From contig OU696584.1 in assembly GCA_916048095.2 (NCBI GenBank), positions 2,251,317-2,315,316 of the forward strand: a stretch of 64,000 nucleotides of DNA. Reading direction: 5' to 3'. Source of the DNA: Sacculina carcini. Lineage: Eukaryota > Arthropoda > Thecostraca > Sacculinidae. This document shows positions 19,577-30,905 of the stretch, one piece after another (positions within the stretch are counted from its first letter, which is position 1; each line of letters begins with the position of its first letter). Below the pieces are notes generated by a model. The model was not told where the DNA came from, searched no databases, and saw nothing but the letters and a program-made list of their open reading frames with translations. The position numbers were made by a program, and so were the translations under genes.

Positions 19577-22446
19577 CTACCTTCGCTCCCTCTTGCCTCG
19601 CCCATCCGTTCCTCCTCTAACACTAGCTTTTCAACTCTTGGTTATCTAAATACTAGGTCATGTCGGTATAAGACTCCTATACTTTCACACCTGATTTCCT
19701 CTCATAATCTTTCTTTAATCTTTCTCGTTGAGACCTGGTTACTTGATTCTGATGTTGCATCTTTTTCTGCCCATCTCCCTGCTGATTTTAACTTTATTCA
19801 CTCCTGCCGCTCAAGCACCAAAGCTTCCGGTGGTGGTGTTGGATGTATATTTAATAAATCCTATCTACTATACCCAACTTTGGTCCCCAATGCTTATCCT
19901 GTGAATACCTCGCTCTTTCTCTCAATATTCCATCCTGCTCGAAATTTTGCTTTGTTATACTATATCGCCACAATCATCCGGGAACTACGTCATTATTTCT
20001 TACCGAATTCAATGTTACTTGATGTGCTTCTCGCGTCCTTCTCCAGTCGTTTTCTTATAGTTGGAGATTTTAATTTCTGGGTCGATCAAACTTCCCGAAA
20101 TCCTTATTGCTCTCAATTCCTGTCTCTGATCCAAACTTACGGTCTATACTCGCCTGTTACCTCACCGACTCACATCTCCGGTCACACCCTTGATCTTGTT
20201 CTTTTTCCATCTCCAGTTCTAGCATCCGACCTAGCCCCTCCGGATGTTCTTGTATTTCACCCCGACACCATTACTTCTGACCACAGTCTCCTCACTTTCA
20301 ATCTTCCCTTTCCCAAACCACGTATTTCTCCCCCTAGATCGTACAGAAATTACACAAATTTTGACCCTCACCTCTTCTCAACTTTATTCTCTCACATGCT
20401 TCCCTCAACTCAATTTCACTCACTTCCCCCTACGCAATTGTACTCTTCCTTTTTCAAGGTTATGTCTTCTATCAACGAAGCCATATTTTCACTATGCTCA
20501 TCCTCCAATCGCTCCAATCTTCCTCTTTGGTTTTATCGCGAACTAATCTCTCTCAAACGCGCCCAACGCTACCACGAGCGTGTGTGGAAACACTGTTGCA
20601 CTACTGCTACGTGGTCATTTTTCTGCTCATCTCGCTCTTTGTATATATCTGCCCTATACTCTGCTAAACAATCCTACTACAAATCTCAATTATCGTCACT
20701 CTCTCGCTGTCCTAAATCTATGTGGTCCTCGCTTAACTCATTGAGTGGTCTGCAAAACCCAAGCCTTTCGTCTTCTCTCTCTGCCTCCGACCTTGCTGTA
20801 TTTTTTCCGATAAAATCCAAATTGCCATTTCTAGTATTTCTTCTCCTAACTCCCGCTTGACTCACACTAAATCCCACGATCATTTTACTCACTTTTCACA
20901 TCTAGAGCTTCCTGATATCATCACTATCATTTCTACAACAAACATTTCGCTTTCCCCTGCGGACCCCATAAATTTTCCTGCCCTATCAGACTCTATTTTG
21001 CTCCTGGTTCCCTTTATATTGCATTTAATCAATAGCTCTTTCCTACATGGTGTATTTTTTCCTGAGAAGCATGCAGTCATCCTTCCGATACTCAAAAAAC
21101 CTTCCCTCGATCCCTCGCTATGTAGCAGTTACCGTCCTATTTCTCTACTCAACTTTCCCTCTAAACTCCTCGAGTCTGCTATGTATTCTCAACTTGCGCC
21201 ATTCATCATCGAATCCCTTGACCCCTTCCCATCGGGTTTCAAGTCTGCTCACTCTACTGAACTTGTCCTAACCTCCGTTACTACTACTGTTTTTTCTCAT
21301 TTTTCATTCGGTAAATCTGTTCTGCTTATCCTTCTTGATCTGTCAGCAGCCTTTGACTTAGTTGACCATTCAATTTTAATCAGAGATCTCTCCTTTCTTC
21401 GTGTGTCCTCTTCAGCGCTCTCTTTTCTACATTCTTATCTTACTGATCGTTCCTACTCGGTGCAATTCAATTCCACTACTTCTAAGCAAACTCCTCTACT
21501 TTCCGGTGTGCCACAAGGTTCTATTCTAGCCCCGCTTCTATTCAATATGTACATGTCTTCTCTATGTCCTATTCTCCATCCCTATTCTGTCCAGTTCCAC
21601 GTCTACGCAGACGATATACAAATTATGATTCCTCTTCCCTTCCCCCATGCTTCGTTCTTATCAGACATTATCTCTGATATTTCTTCCTGGTGTGCCTCTC
21701 GCAGTCTTCTTCTTAGCACTTCCAAATCCGAATTATTCATTCTACATCCTCCTCGCTTAACACCTCTGCTGCTCCCTTTACCCCAATCTCAAAGTGTTCG
21801 TGATCTCGGAGTCATTCTGGAATCGTCACTTTCTTTTTCTGCAAATATTTCTGCTGTTGCTCGCACTTGTCATCTCATTCTACGATCGCTATATCCTATC
21901 CGCCCTTTTCTCGACCGTCCCTCAGCTATTAAACTGATTCATTGTTTCATCTTTCTAAGAATCAACTACTGCAATTCTTTATATTTCCATGTACCTCGCT
22001 CCTCTCTGAAAGTCCTGCAACATGTCATCAATAAATCTTGTCGTTTCGTGTTTTCTCCTTCCCACTTTCGTCATACCTCACCCTATCTCTACAATCTTCG
22101 ATGGCTTCCGATCATCCCTCGCATCCACTTTAAAATTTGCTGTCTTGTTTATAAATTTTTGCATGACCCTCGGCAACCTACATACCTCTCGCAGCTTCTT
22201 ACACTCTCTATTAACTTTCTTTCCCGTCATCCTCTTCCTTTATCATGTCCATGAGCCCATGTCAATGAATCTACCTGGTCTAGTAAATCCTTCCCTTTAT
22301 ATGCTCCACGTTTGTACAACTCTCTTCCATCCCATGTTATCTCCTCCACATCCTTATCATCGTTTTCCTCTTCTCTGCGCAATCATCTCTTTGATAAATC
22401 TTTTGATCATGACTCTCACACTCTTACTCCTTACGCTTCGATCTGA
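19577..22446 (+). pseudogene. LINE-D ORF2: endonuclease-reverse transcriptase
   Basis: In the same frame as ORF1 and separated from it by stops at 19559 and 19574; no ATG lies near the start, so reinitiation or stop-bypass may be used. Endonuclease: FSTLGYLNTRS, VETWLLDSD, GGGVGC, VGDFNFW and SDHSLLTF (to about 20300). One base is missing in the T run near 20800, after which the protein continues in the next frame (IQIAISSISS). RT: SSYRPISLLNF, LDLSAAFDLVDHS, GVPQGSILAPLLF and YADDIQI near 21606. A second shift near 22235 precedes the C-terminal block LYAPRLYNSLPSHVISS, ending at TGA 22444-22446. Confidence 0.88.
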
Positions 22447-22557
22447 GCCGTCATACCGTACCCGTCTCGCGTGATATATTTACTAGAAGTTTTCTTGTTG
22501 TCTTTTATGTTCTTTCTTACTGCCATGTTTCAATTTTGCGGTGTGTGTGCATGAGTG

Positions 22558-22609
<52 letters not shown>

Positions 22610-22775
22610 TGTGAGTGTGTGTGCTTGTGGGTGTGTGTATTGTCCGCATGTTTGTTTTCCCTAAGCGGCGTGTCTTACTTATTTGTTTATATTTTTGCAC
22701 CAATATTTGTCTTTTCGCGCGTGTGTTTTAATGTGCGCTATACAAATAAACGTTAATAATAATAATAATAATCTT

Positions 22776-23066
22776 GGTCATCGCAGGGACATCTCCAACG
22801 TTTGTATGCTGTTCAAGATATTGACCAACGAAAGACACCCTCTCCACGGTGCTGTGTCTCATCAGCGAATCTTTGCTAAGGTCACTCGACTGGCAGTAAA
22901 TTCACATTCGCTCTGCCTACAAGAGCCAAAATGCAGAACGAATCAGTTTAAGCGTAGTTTCGTTGCCAGCTCTGTGCGGTTGTGGAATCGGTTGGATGCG
23001 GATGTGTGCAGGGCCAGCACAGTCCGATCATTCAAGAGTGCTGCCAACAAAGGTTTGAGAAATTGA
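22776..23066 (+). pseudogene. LINE-C, part 3 of 3: C-terminal region
   Basis: Resumes with LGHRRDISNVCMLFKIL and HPLHGAVSHQR, typical of the post-RT region of this LINE type, and ends VRSFKSAANKGLRN at the stop 23064-23066. No break within this piece. Confidence 0.85.
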
Positions 23067-23371
23067 CGAGTTTAGTTCCACCTAAATTATGTATTTATTC
23101 ATTTATTTGAAACTTATTTTGAGATTGACCTATGTATTTACTTATTTATATTTTTATGTATCGTTTTGTGATGTGTGTGTATGTGTGTGTGCGACTATCG
23201 TGTATGTGTGTTTGTGCGAGTGCGTTTATGTTATTGTGTGTGTGTGTGTGTGTGTGTGTTTCTTGCGAATTAATCTAGTCAAATAGTTGTTCTGCACTTC
23301 TCGTGCAGCATATTGTGCAATTTCTTTTCACTTAGTCATTTTCGTATGTATCATATCAATTGTATGTTTGT

Positions 23372-23408
<37 letters not shown>

Positions 23409-23528
23409 TGTGTGTGTTTGCTGCAAATTAATCTAGTCAAAATTGTTGTACGTCAGTTCTCGTGCAGCATATTGTGCAATTTTTTTTATCTAGTCATTTT
23501 CTTATGTATTTATCAATTGTATGTTTGT

Positions 23529-23591
<63 letters not shown>

Positions 23592-23788
23592 TGTGTGTGT
23601 GTGGATGGGTGATGTATTGATCTGTCATGATTGTGTGTGTCATATTGTCTTTGTGTATTTTTTCTCTTTCTCTCTCTCTTATTCTCCACGTTCAAAGTGC
23701 GCAGGGGCTGCATGATGCATTTTATAGCGCTTGCGCTCTTCCTGTGTCACTTTGTTCGTTTTGTTCAATAATAATAATAATAATAATA
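23067..23788 (+). other. LINE-C 3' UTR with TG microsatellites and AAT tail
   Basis: Three related segments each hold a TG run followed by tcttgcgaattaatctagtca-like or gcaaattaatctagtca-like sequence and the shared ctcgtgcagcatattgtgcaat (near 23300 and 23460). This is an internal tandem duplication of about 150-170 bp. The end is gcgcttgcgctcttcctgtg and an AAT tail (23767-23788). Confidence 0.7.
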
Positions 23789-23909
23789 CACGTGTGCCTA
23801 GTGTAGTCACATTTAGTTGAAACCACTGCCACTAGATGTCGCTACTTGTCAATGTGCTGTCCACGTGTCTGATTGTAGACTGTGGAAGCGATATTGGTGT
23901 GCAATGCAT

Positions 23910-24125
23910 TCAAACCCGCCCGTCATGTGATTCAATACAAAATAACGAAATAAATACAAAGAAGCAAAAAGTCAAAACAAGCGGAAATTCCAAAAGTCTC
24001 AATTTGTATATTCTTATTTTTATTGTTGTTGAAATGTTTTCCTCAGCCCGCTGATCATACCGGTTTAAATCCGCTTGTCGTGTGGAATTATTAAAAAACC
24101 AAGCACGAAACAAAAACAATGACAA
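23910..24125 (+). repeat. CCCGCCCGT-motif repeat, copy 2
   Basis: aaacccgcccgtcatgtg at 23910 and aaatccgcttgtcgtgtgg near 24066, followed by agcacgaaacaa. Same pair as 7905-8125. Confidence 0.65.
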
Positions 24126-24354
24126 TTTATTTCATATGCAAATTTCCTGGTAATGCTTCCGTTAATGCATTATATGCATATAGTTTCTATTCTCTATAAT
24201 GTATAGTTTCTATTTCTATAATGACGGAAGACGTATTAGAAAGGGCCACTTCCCCAAAATGCATTACACGAGACATGACTGATATCTGGTACCATTTACT
24301 GATAGGTGGACAGGCACAGTCGGATTTCAGAATTCGCCTAATGAAATTCTCGTC

Positions 24355-24421
24355 CGCCGGGATTCGAACCACGGTTCACCGGCTTGTGAGGCGGGTGTGC
24401 TACCACTACACCACCGAGTCC
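24355..24421 (-). repeat. tRNA-Val-like sequence, copy 3
   Basis: Same A box, CAC anticodon region and B box (ggttcgaatcc in antisense) as at 8375-8440, with one change in the arm (ggttcacc). Not a functional tRNA. Confidence 0.7.
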
Positions 24422-25633
24422 AACAAAATGCTGATCTAGAAACAAAGCTTTTGGGCAGTGTTTTTGCAGGCGGTTGACCCCTGTGTGTTCAGCGATAAAT
24501 GAATGTTTTTTTGCTATTAGTATATGCACCGTTGTATTTGTGTGTATCTTTTGTTCTCCGTATTGTCGAACAGGTAAAGAACAGGTTTTTGAACAGGCGC
24601 GGTTTTTCTTTGATGGTACCAGCTCCACATCAATTATCAATTCAAGTTCGTCGGCTAATTGTTTTACTATGTTTAATCTGCGACGAATCAACAGCTCGTT
24701 CTGTGCCTTGGTGCGCACCCGCGTCCTACCGCTCAAAATGTCGCTAATCCATCGGCACACTGTGACAGAGTCGGATTTGATCAAGAGGTTGGTCATATTC
24801 CAGCTCACCGCCATATTGATCCCGCGAATTGCAGCGTCCAAATCCGCCATATTCATGTGAGCTGTCTTGTCTGGTCTCAACCACGAGGCGTCTTCAACAA
24901 TATCTCCGTCGACTTCGAGCATAACTCCGAGTGCCAAAGAGCTCGCGTCGGTCCATATTGTCGCCTTTTTTGAGTTGACACTCCAGTGGCCTCCCACAGG
25001 ATCTACTTGCCGCACTTGTTTGTCGATGAAGGCTAATATATCGCGAATTTGGTTATCGTCGTCAATTCGGTCGTCCCAGCCTTATGTAAGCTGATTGGCT
25101 CGCCGTTTAGCAAACGCTGTCAATATTCTTAGCGAGCCACAGACCGGCATGTGGTCTACCAGCTTACCGCACCACGAAAATACGTTTTGGCGCGTTAGAT
25201 CTGCCGGTGGTGGGTCGATTTTGTTGTCTCGACTCCAAACCATATCTCCATTCTTTCTCGACACTCTCGGAACAAGCACACGAGCATCATCTCTAAGGTT
25301 CGTTTTCTTGCTCACCAAACCATATTTTCCTAGATGACCACGCACCTTTTCCGCGCTGACTACATTCAGGTAAACAAAAATATCATCCAGATATGCGGAA
25401 GTCCCTGCGCTCGCACACTCGTCTTGCTTCAACACATAATCCAGTATTGTCTGCAGAACGGCGGGTGCCACACTCAGAACGAAACCCATCCTCTTTAAGC
25501 AGTATCCCTTGCCGTCAAATATCACTGTCTGATATGGCCACAACTCCTTGACATGACTGATATCTGGTACCATTTACTGATAGGTGGACAGGGACTGTCG
25601 GATTTCAGAATTCGCTTAATGAAATTCTCCTCC

Positions 25634-25699
25634 GCCGTGATTCGAACCACGGTTCACCCGCTTTTGAGGCGGGTGTGCTACCACTACACCATCGAGTCC
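25634..25699 (-). repeat. tRNA-Val-like sequence, copy 4
   Basis: More diverged copy, with a changed base in the anticodon region (cttttgagg for cttgtgagg) and at the 5' end (atcgagtcc). The B box is largely kept. Confidence 0.65.
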
Positions 25700-25881
25700 A
25701 ACAAAATTCTGATCTAGAAACAGTGCTTTTGGGCAGTGTTTTTGCAGGCGGTTGACCCCTGTGTGTTCAGCGATAAATGAATGTTTTTTTGCTATTAGTA
25801 TATGCTCCGTTGTATCTGTGTGTATCTTTTGTTTTCCGTATTGTCGAACAGGTAAAGAACAGGTTAGCACACGATAACATC

Positions 25882-26141
25882 CAGTGGCGGCGCCAGGATT
25901 TTTCCAATTGAGGGACTAAGGAAAAAGTTGATGGGGCTTGGCGAATCATGAGAGCTACACTCGAATGCTGACTACATAATATTATAATAAGGGACTGGGC
26001 ACACTGATCCAGTCATCGAACTTGGATCAAAATTACAGGACTTCATTTAAAGAGGTAAGAAATTTCATTCCCAATAATTATGATTGTTGGGGGGCTTGGC
26101 ATATTTTTGGATGGGTTCCAGCCCCCTTGGCGCCGCCACTG
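25882..26141. mobile_element. hAT-like MITE, copy 2
   Basis: 260 bp with perfect 14 bp inverted termini (cagtggcggcgcca and its complement). Non-coding. It lies 7 bp from the mini-element's target duplication, as in copy 1. Confidence 0.75.
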
Positions 26142-26657
26142 TTCTGCGGTGGCAGCGAGCTGCACGGGACACACCTGTGTGTGTTCATAAGCTTCGACTT
26201 CTTACCGTGTAGCAGCTGTCACTTGAGGCCCTTAACCTTTAACCTTTAAGGGTTTCTTAACCGGGGGTGATCGCGAGCCTAGTTCCCAAGGAGTGTGAGC
26301 ATTACTGCGATTATAGTGTAACAACTATTTTACCCATGTTTTATTTTACTACAAAGCATTTGCATAATCCTGTTGAACAGTGTTAGAAGATATATATTTG
26401 AATTCATTCTCCTAATGAAGGGGCAATGTTGCAAAAAACGGATAATTCAGGGCGCGAATGCTGAAAATGATTGAGAAGTCCTGGTCTAGACCGAACTAAT
26501 ATATTTCGGATAATATATTTTCCTCTTGATTTTCCAATTGGTTTTCACATTGGTTGTTTTTCCCGATTGAAACCATTTTATTATATCGTACACACACGTT
26601 TATTCACACACACACACACACGCTTTAAGGCTGCATTGAATTGTGTATGTGAACACA

Positions 26658-27560
26658 TTCTCCAGAAAAGGAGAATCAAAAAGCCCAGGGGGTTTAAGTA
26701 TAAAAGAAAATGCACGAAGAAATGAGAGGATCTGTAATGACATTGTCGAGATCAGAACAGCGGTTGAGATGCTAAAAATGGAAAAAACAGGAAAGCTAGA
26801 CCTGCAAATAGAGCAAATGTCTGAGCAAATGGGGGACCTGTCAAAAGAGGTCACAAGCCTCAAGAAGGAAAACCAAAGAGTGGTCAATGAGAGTAGAGAT
26901 CTGAGGGAAAGTTTGGAGTTTCTGGAAGATCAAAACAGGAAGCTCAAAGACAGACTCAAGGAGGCTGAAAAAATGGGCAAACAGCAAAGAGAGGACATTG
27001 TAGAAAGGAAAGAGAAACAGGTGGGATGGGGGAAGATTCAGGAAGCCAGAGACGAAAGCTTCAGAGAAATCATGCAAAAACAAAAAGAGGAGAGCAAGGA
27101 GCGAATGCAAAAAGAGCTGATTGAGGTTGTCAGAAAAAAGGAGAGTCTGGTCAGAGATATCATTGAAAGAAACAAGAGTGTAGTGGTGTATGGACTAGAG
27201 GAAGAAAAGGCGCAGTACAAAAAAGAAAGAATGAGCCAAGAGATGAAAAAAGCGAAAGAGGTGATAGCAAAAGTAGAGGAGGAACCCAATGAGATCACAG
27301 GCGAAATTGATGTGGTACATAGATTGGGGCAGTACCAGAATGGCATATCCAGACCCATGATTATAAAAATGGCTACACGAAACGCTGCAACCAAAACGCT
27401 TGAAAATTCGTGGAAGCTGGCAAAGGATGCCAAATACGAAAAAGTGTGGATACGCAAGAACTTGAACTGGGAAGAGAGACAGGAGCTTACTGAAGGAATT
27501 CGCGAAGCAAAAACAAAAAACGAGACGAGAACGGAGGACGAAAGAAACAAATTTGCATGA
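26658..27560 (+). CDS. LINE-E ORF1: long coiled-coil RNA-binding protein
   Basis: Open from the element's left edge; the first in-frame ATG is 26769, so the original N-terminus may be lost. Very rich in K, E, R and Q with heptad spacing over about 150 residues, then the conserved core RDIIERNKSVVVYGLEE, IDVVHRLGQ and SRPMIIKMA of the L1-ORF1-like RNA-binding fold, and a basic end. The stop TGA (27558-27560) overlaps the ORF2 start, suggesting coupled translation. Confidence 0.8.
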   Translation, partial: FSRKGESKSPGGLSIKENARRNERICNDIVEIRTAVEMLKMEKTGKLDLQIEQMSEQMGDLSKEVTSLKKENQRVVNESRDLRESLEFLEDQNRKLKDRLKEAEKMGKQQREDIVERKEKQVGWGKIQEARDESFREIMQKQKEESKERMQKELIEVVRKKESLVRDIIERNKSVVVYGLEEEKAQYKKERMSQEMKKAKEVIAKVEEEPNEITGEIDVVHRLGQYQNGISRPMIIKMATRNAATKTLENSWKLAKDAKYEKVWIRKNLNWEERQELTEGIREAKTKNETRTEDERNKFA

Positions 27561-30454
27561 AGATACATAGAGGGAAGGATAAGAAAGTGGTACTTCAAAC
27601 AGGAATAGATGAGAGCCCTGGAATTATCAAGAAAGAATACGTAAGAGAAGGTTACAAAATAATGTACACAAATATGGATGGTTTCTTATCAGGAAGATTG
27701 GAACTCATAGATTACCTAGATAAGAACGAACCTGACATTGTGGCAATATCCGAAGCCAAGCTCAGAAAACATATTAACATAGAAGGAGTCGTTAGCAGTA
27801 AATATATAATATTTAGGAAAGATAGAGAAAGTAAAGCAGGAGGTGGAGTTATACTACTGGTCAAGAGAGGTATAACGGTTGTCAAATGTGATGCAGGAAA
27901 GGGAAATGTGGACTTTCTTGGGGTCCAAGTGTTGAGGAATAGGCACCGCATATACATGGCTGTAGTGTATGTACCACCCAAAACCAGCGCGTGGGATCAT
28001 AATGAATATAAAGAACTTTTGGATGAAACACTTATAGGGATACAAAAAATAACAAACGAAAACAAAGATGTAATAATAATGGGGGACTTTAATTGTAGAG
28101 AGGTCGACTGGCAAAACTGGGAATCAAACGGTGCACCTGAATCTTGGGGAAGCATGTTGATGAAATTAGTTATGGATAACTTGATGACGCAATGCGTAGA
28201 ACGAGTAACCAGAATAAGAGGAGACGATCGGCCATCTATGTTGGACTTGGTTTTTACAAAGGACACAGATTTGATTAAGAGCATTGAACACAGGAGCCCA
28301 ATGGGTAAAAGTGATCACATGGTGCTAGTTATAAAAACACTGGAAGAAACGATCGCTAAAGAGCAAACGACGTATACAGGGATAAAGTACAATTATGCCA
28401 GATCAAATATAGATGGGCTTAAAAGATACTTCGCGGGCATTGATCGGAGTGAGCTATTGGAAGCCGAAAACATACAAGAGAAGTACACTATTTTCAAGCA
28501 TGTATATACCACTGGAGTTGAGCAATTCGTGCCTGTCATTAAGCAGAGACTGGAATACAAAAAATCCTGGTTCAACAAGGCATGCAACAATGCTAGGAAT
28601 ATAAAAGAAAAAGCCTGGAACAAAATGAGAAAGAGAAATACGGAAGAAACCCGAAAGAAGTACAGAATCGCGAGGAATGAGTATGTATATTTACGACGGC
28701 AAGAACAAATGAAGTATGAGAAAGATATCCTGAACAAGTGTCACAAAGAACCGAAATTGTTCTACAAGTATATAAACAGCAAGCTCAAGCGGAAAGTCGG
28801 AATTGGTGAATTCCTCACAGAAGATGGATTATGTGACGATGCCAAGAAAATGAGCGAAATATTGAACAAACAGTTCCAAGATGTTTTCACCAAGGAATCT
28901 GAGTTCACATGGAAAAATGTACCATCCAAGACACCACCATTGAAAAGAGTACGATTGGTCAAGAGTGATACACTGCGAAGGCTAAGTGAATTGGATGGCA
29001 GGAAATCAGCTGGGCCAGATGGAATATCAGGAATGATATTGAAAGTGTGCAGAGAGTAATTAATCGAGCCTATTTACAACATATTTGAAAGAAGTTTAAA
29101 TACAGGCAAAGTTCCCAACGATTGGAAGCAAGCATGGATTGCACCAATATTCAAAACTGGTGCAAAGAATGATCCAAGGAACTATAGACCCATATCATTG
29201 ACATGTGTACTCTGCAAGATATGTGAGGGCATTATAAGTAAGGAATGGGTGGACTATCTGGAAAAACACAAAATTGTGTCTGAAAAACAGTATGGCTTCA
29301 GAAGAAAACTGTCGTGTCAAACGAACTTGTTGGACTTTTACACAAAAGTCACTGACAACCTGCAGGAAAGGGATGGATGGGTGGATTGTATCTACCTAGA
29401 CATGAAAAAGGCCTTCGACAAAGTACCAAGAACTAGGTTGCTATGGAAACTGAAGTATGTTGGAGGTATTGAGGGAAGGCTGCACGAGTGGATGGAGGAC
29501 TATCTGACTGAGAGGACGATGTGCACGAGTGTGAGAGGCGTAAGATCAGCATGGGGAAAAGTTAGTAGCGGTGTGCCACAGGGGTCGGTATTGGGCCCAA
29601 CTATGTTTTTGATTTATATAAATGATATATTTGAAGGTGTAGAGAAATATATGAGTCTATTCGCTGACGATGCAAAATTGATGAAGAACGTGAGATCCAA
29701 GGAAGACTGCAAACTGCTGCAAAAGGACCTAGACCAAATTCATCAATGGAGTATAGACTGGAACATGGAATTCAATCATATGAAATGCCATCACATGAAA
29801 CTCGGAAAGAGTAAATATCACCCGAGCTACGAGTATAACATAGGAGGACATTTAATAGAAGAGGTGGATGAAGAAAAGGACCTGGGTATAATTTTTCAGA
29901 ATAATTTATCATATGGACGACATATAGGCAAAGTAGTAAATATGGCGTATCAAACAATAGCGCAAATTAGAACAGTATTTAATTATTTAAACTGCGAAAC
30001 ACTACAAAAAGTTATGGTTGCTATAATAAGACCCAAGTTGGAGTATGCTGAGCCTGTGTGGACGCCATACAAAACGAAAGATATAGCAAAATTAGAGAAG
30101 GTTAAAAAAATATTTTCGAAAATGATTCCGGAACTAGAGATATTACCATATGAAGACAGACTAAAAAGACTTGGCTTGAAGACACTGCAGGAACGGAGGG
30201 AGAGAGGATATTTAATTGTCGTTTTCAAGTATTTAAATGAGTATGACACAGGATTTGACATTTCGGAATACAAACAAAAAGAAGGAAGACGAGGACACAA
30301 CAGGAAACTAAAGAAAACCAGATGCCGCAGCGACTTGAGGAAATATGGCTTCCCGTTTAGGTGCATTACCAAATGGAATTCTTTGAGCAATGATGTTGTG
30401 GCAGCCTCAACCATTAGTTCCTTTAAGTCGTTGTTGGACAAATGTGGCAATTGA
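27557..30454 (+). pseudogene. LINE-E ORF2: endonuclease-reverse transcriptase, one stop
   Basis: ATG 27557. Endonuclease: IMYTNMDGFLSGRLEL, IVAISEAKLR, GGGVILLVKRG, IMGDFNCREVDW and KSDHMVL. Then the RT: GRKSAGPDGISG near 29000, RNYRPISLT near 29180, YLDMKKAFDKVPRT, GVPQGSVLGP near 29572, LFADDAKLM near 29658 and the C-terminal AWI/VWTPYK and TKWNSLSNDVV blocks. The only defect is TAA at 29057-29059 between the linker and RT; the frame is otherwise continuous over 965 codons. The YTN-type N-terminus is of a sort common in arthropod LINEs. Confidence 0.92.
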
Positions 30455-30523
30455 GACGGGACAGCTCGAGCCATGCTCATCTCCCGTAAATTCAACTCGG
30501 TGAGAACAACTCGGTGAGAACAC

Positions 30524-30547
30524 ACACACACTATGAAACAAACACTG

Positions 30548-30602
<55 letters not shown>

Positions 30603-30759
30603 GAAACAAACACTGAAAGACACAAACACACACACAATGAAGCAGCCACACTGAAACACACACACACACACAAACTGAAACACAGACACACACACACACA
30701 CACACATACACACTGAAACAAACAAACACATACACGCAGACACACATACACACACACTG

Positions 30760-30831
<72 letters not shown>

Positions 30832-30905
30832 AAACACATACACACATGCACATTTACATACGCACAAACGTACATTTACATACGCACAAACGTACATTTA
30901 CATAC
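30524..30905. repeat. CA/TGAAA array 2 and 22 bp tandem repeat
   Basis: CA runs punctuated by tgaaac (30524-30838) follow directly after the LINE-E tail. From 30845 a 22 bp unit (acgtacatttacatacgcacaa) is repeated about three times to 30905. Non-coding. Confidence 0.8.

Larger units (their letters stand above)
18107..22775 (+). mobile_element. LINE-D: full-length L2-like LINE inserted in LINE-C
   Basis: 5' UTR (18107-18430) opening with short tandem repeats of cagtccatagtcgt, ORF1 (PHD plus zinc knuckles), ORF2 (endonuclease plus RT), 3' UTR with a long TG run (22560-22640) and the end gcgctatacaaataa followed by an AAT tail (22755-22774). That end is typical of L2/CR1-branch LINEs. The host LINE-C protein resumes directly after the tail (LGHRRD). 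Few coding breaks, so a fairly young copy. Confidence 0.9.
24272..25868 (-). mobile_element. LTR-like mini-element with a Gypsy pol fragment, copy 2
   Basis: Second copy of 8291-9889: 316 bp direct repeats at 24272-24587 and 25550-25865, tRNA-Val-like segments at 24355-24421 and 25634-25699, and acacga just outside both ends (24266-24271, 25869-25874). The enclosed RT and RNase H fragment is minus strand and broken, about two or three breaks. Confidence 0.7.
23786..26657. repeat. U block, copy 2
   Basis: Second copy of 7784-10686, with the same components in the same order and orientation. The left edge abuts the LINE-C AAT tail. The right edge (tgtgaacaca, 26657) abuts LINE-E. Divergence from copy 1 is a few percent. 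Confidence 0.85.
26658..30523 (+). mobile_element. LINE-E: two-ORF LINE, probably lightly 5'-truncated
   Basis: ORF1 (coiled coil) and ORF2 (endonuclease, RT) overlap by ATGA at 27557-27560. The 3' UTR is short and ends in two copies of aactcggtgagaaca (about 30494-30523). LINE-G at 56453-57540 has the same end, so both belong to one family or close sister families. A single in-frame stop breaks ORF2. The left border coincides with the end of U copy 2. Confidence 0.9.

Noticed and set aside
26841-27598. Hydrophobic Ser/Phe/Leu-rich minus-strand frames over LINE-E ORF1
   Set aside because: Antisense of a Lys/Glu-rich coiled-coil gene, which always gives Phe/Leu/Ser-rich shadows.
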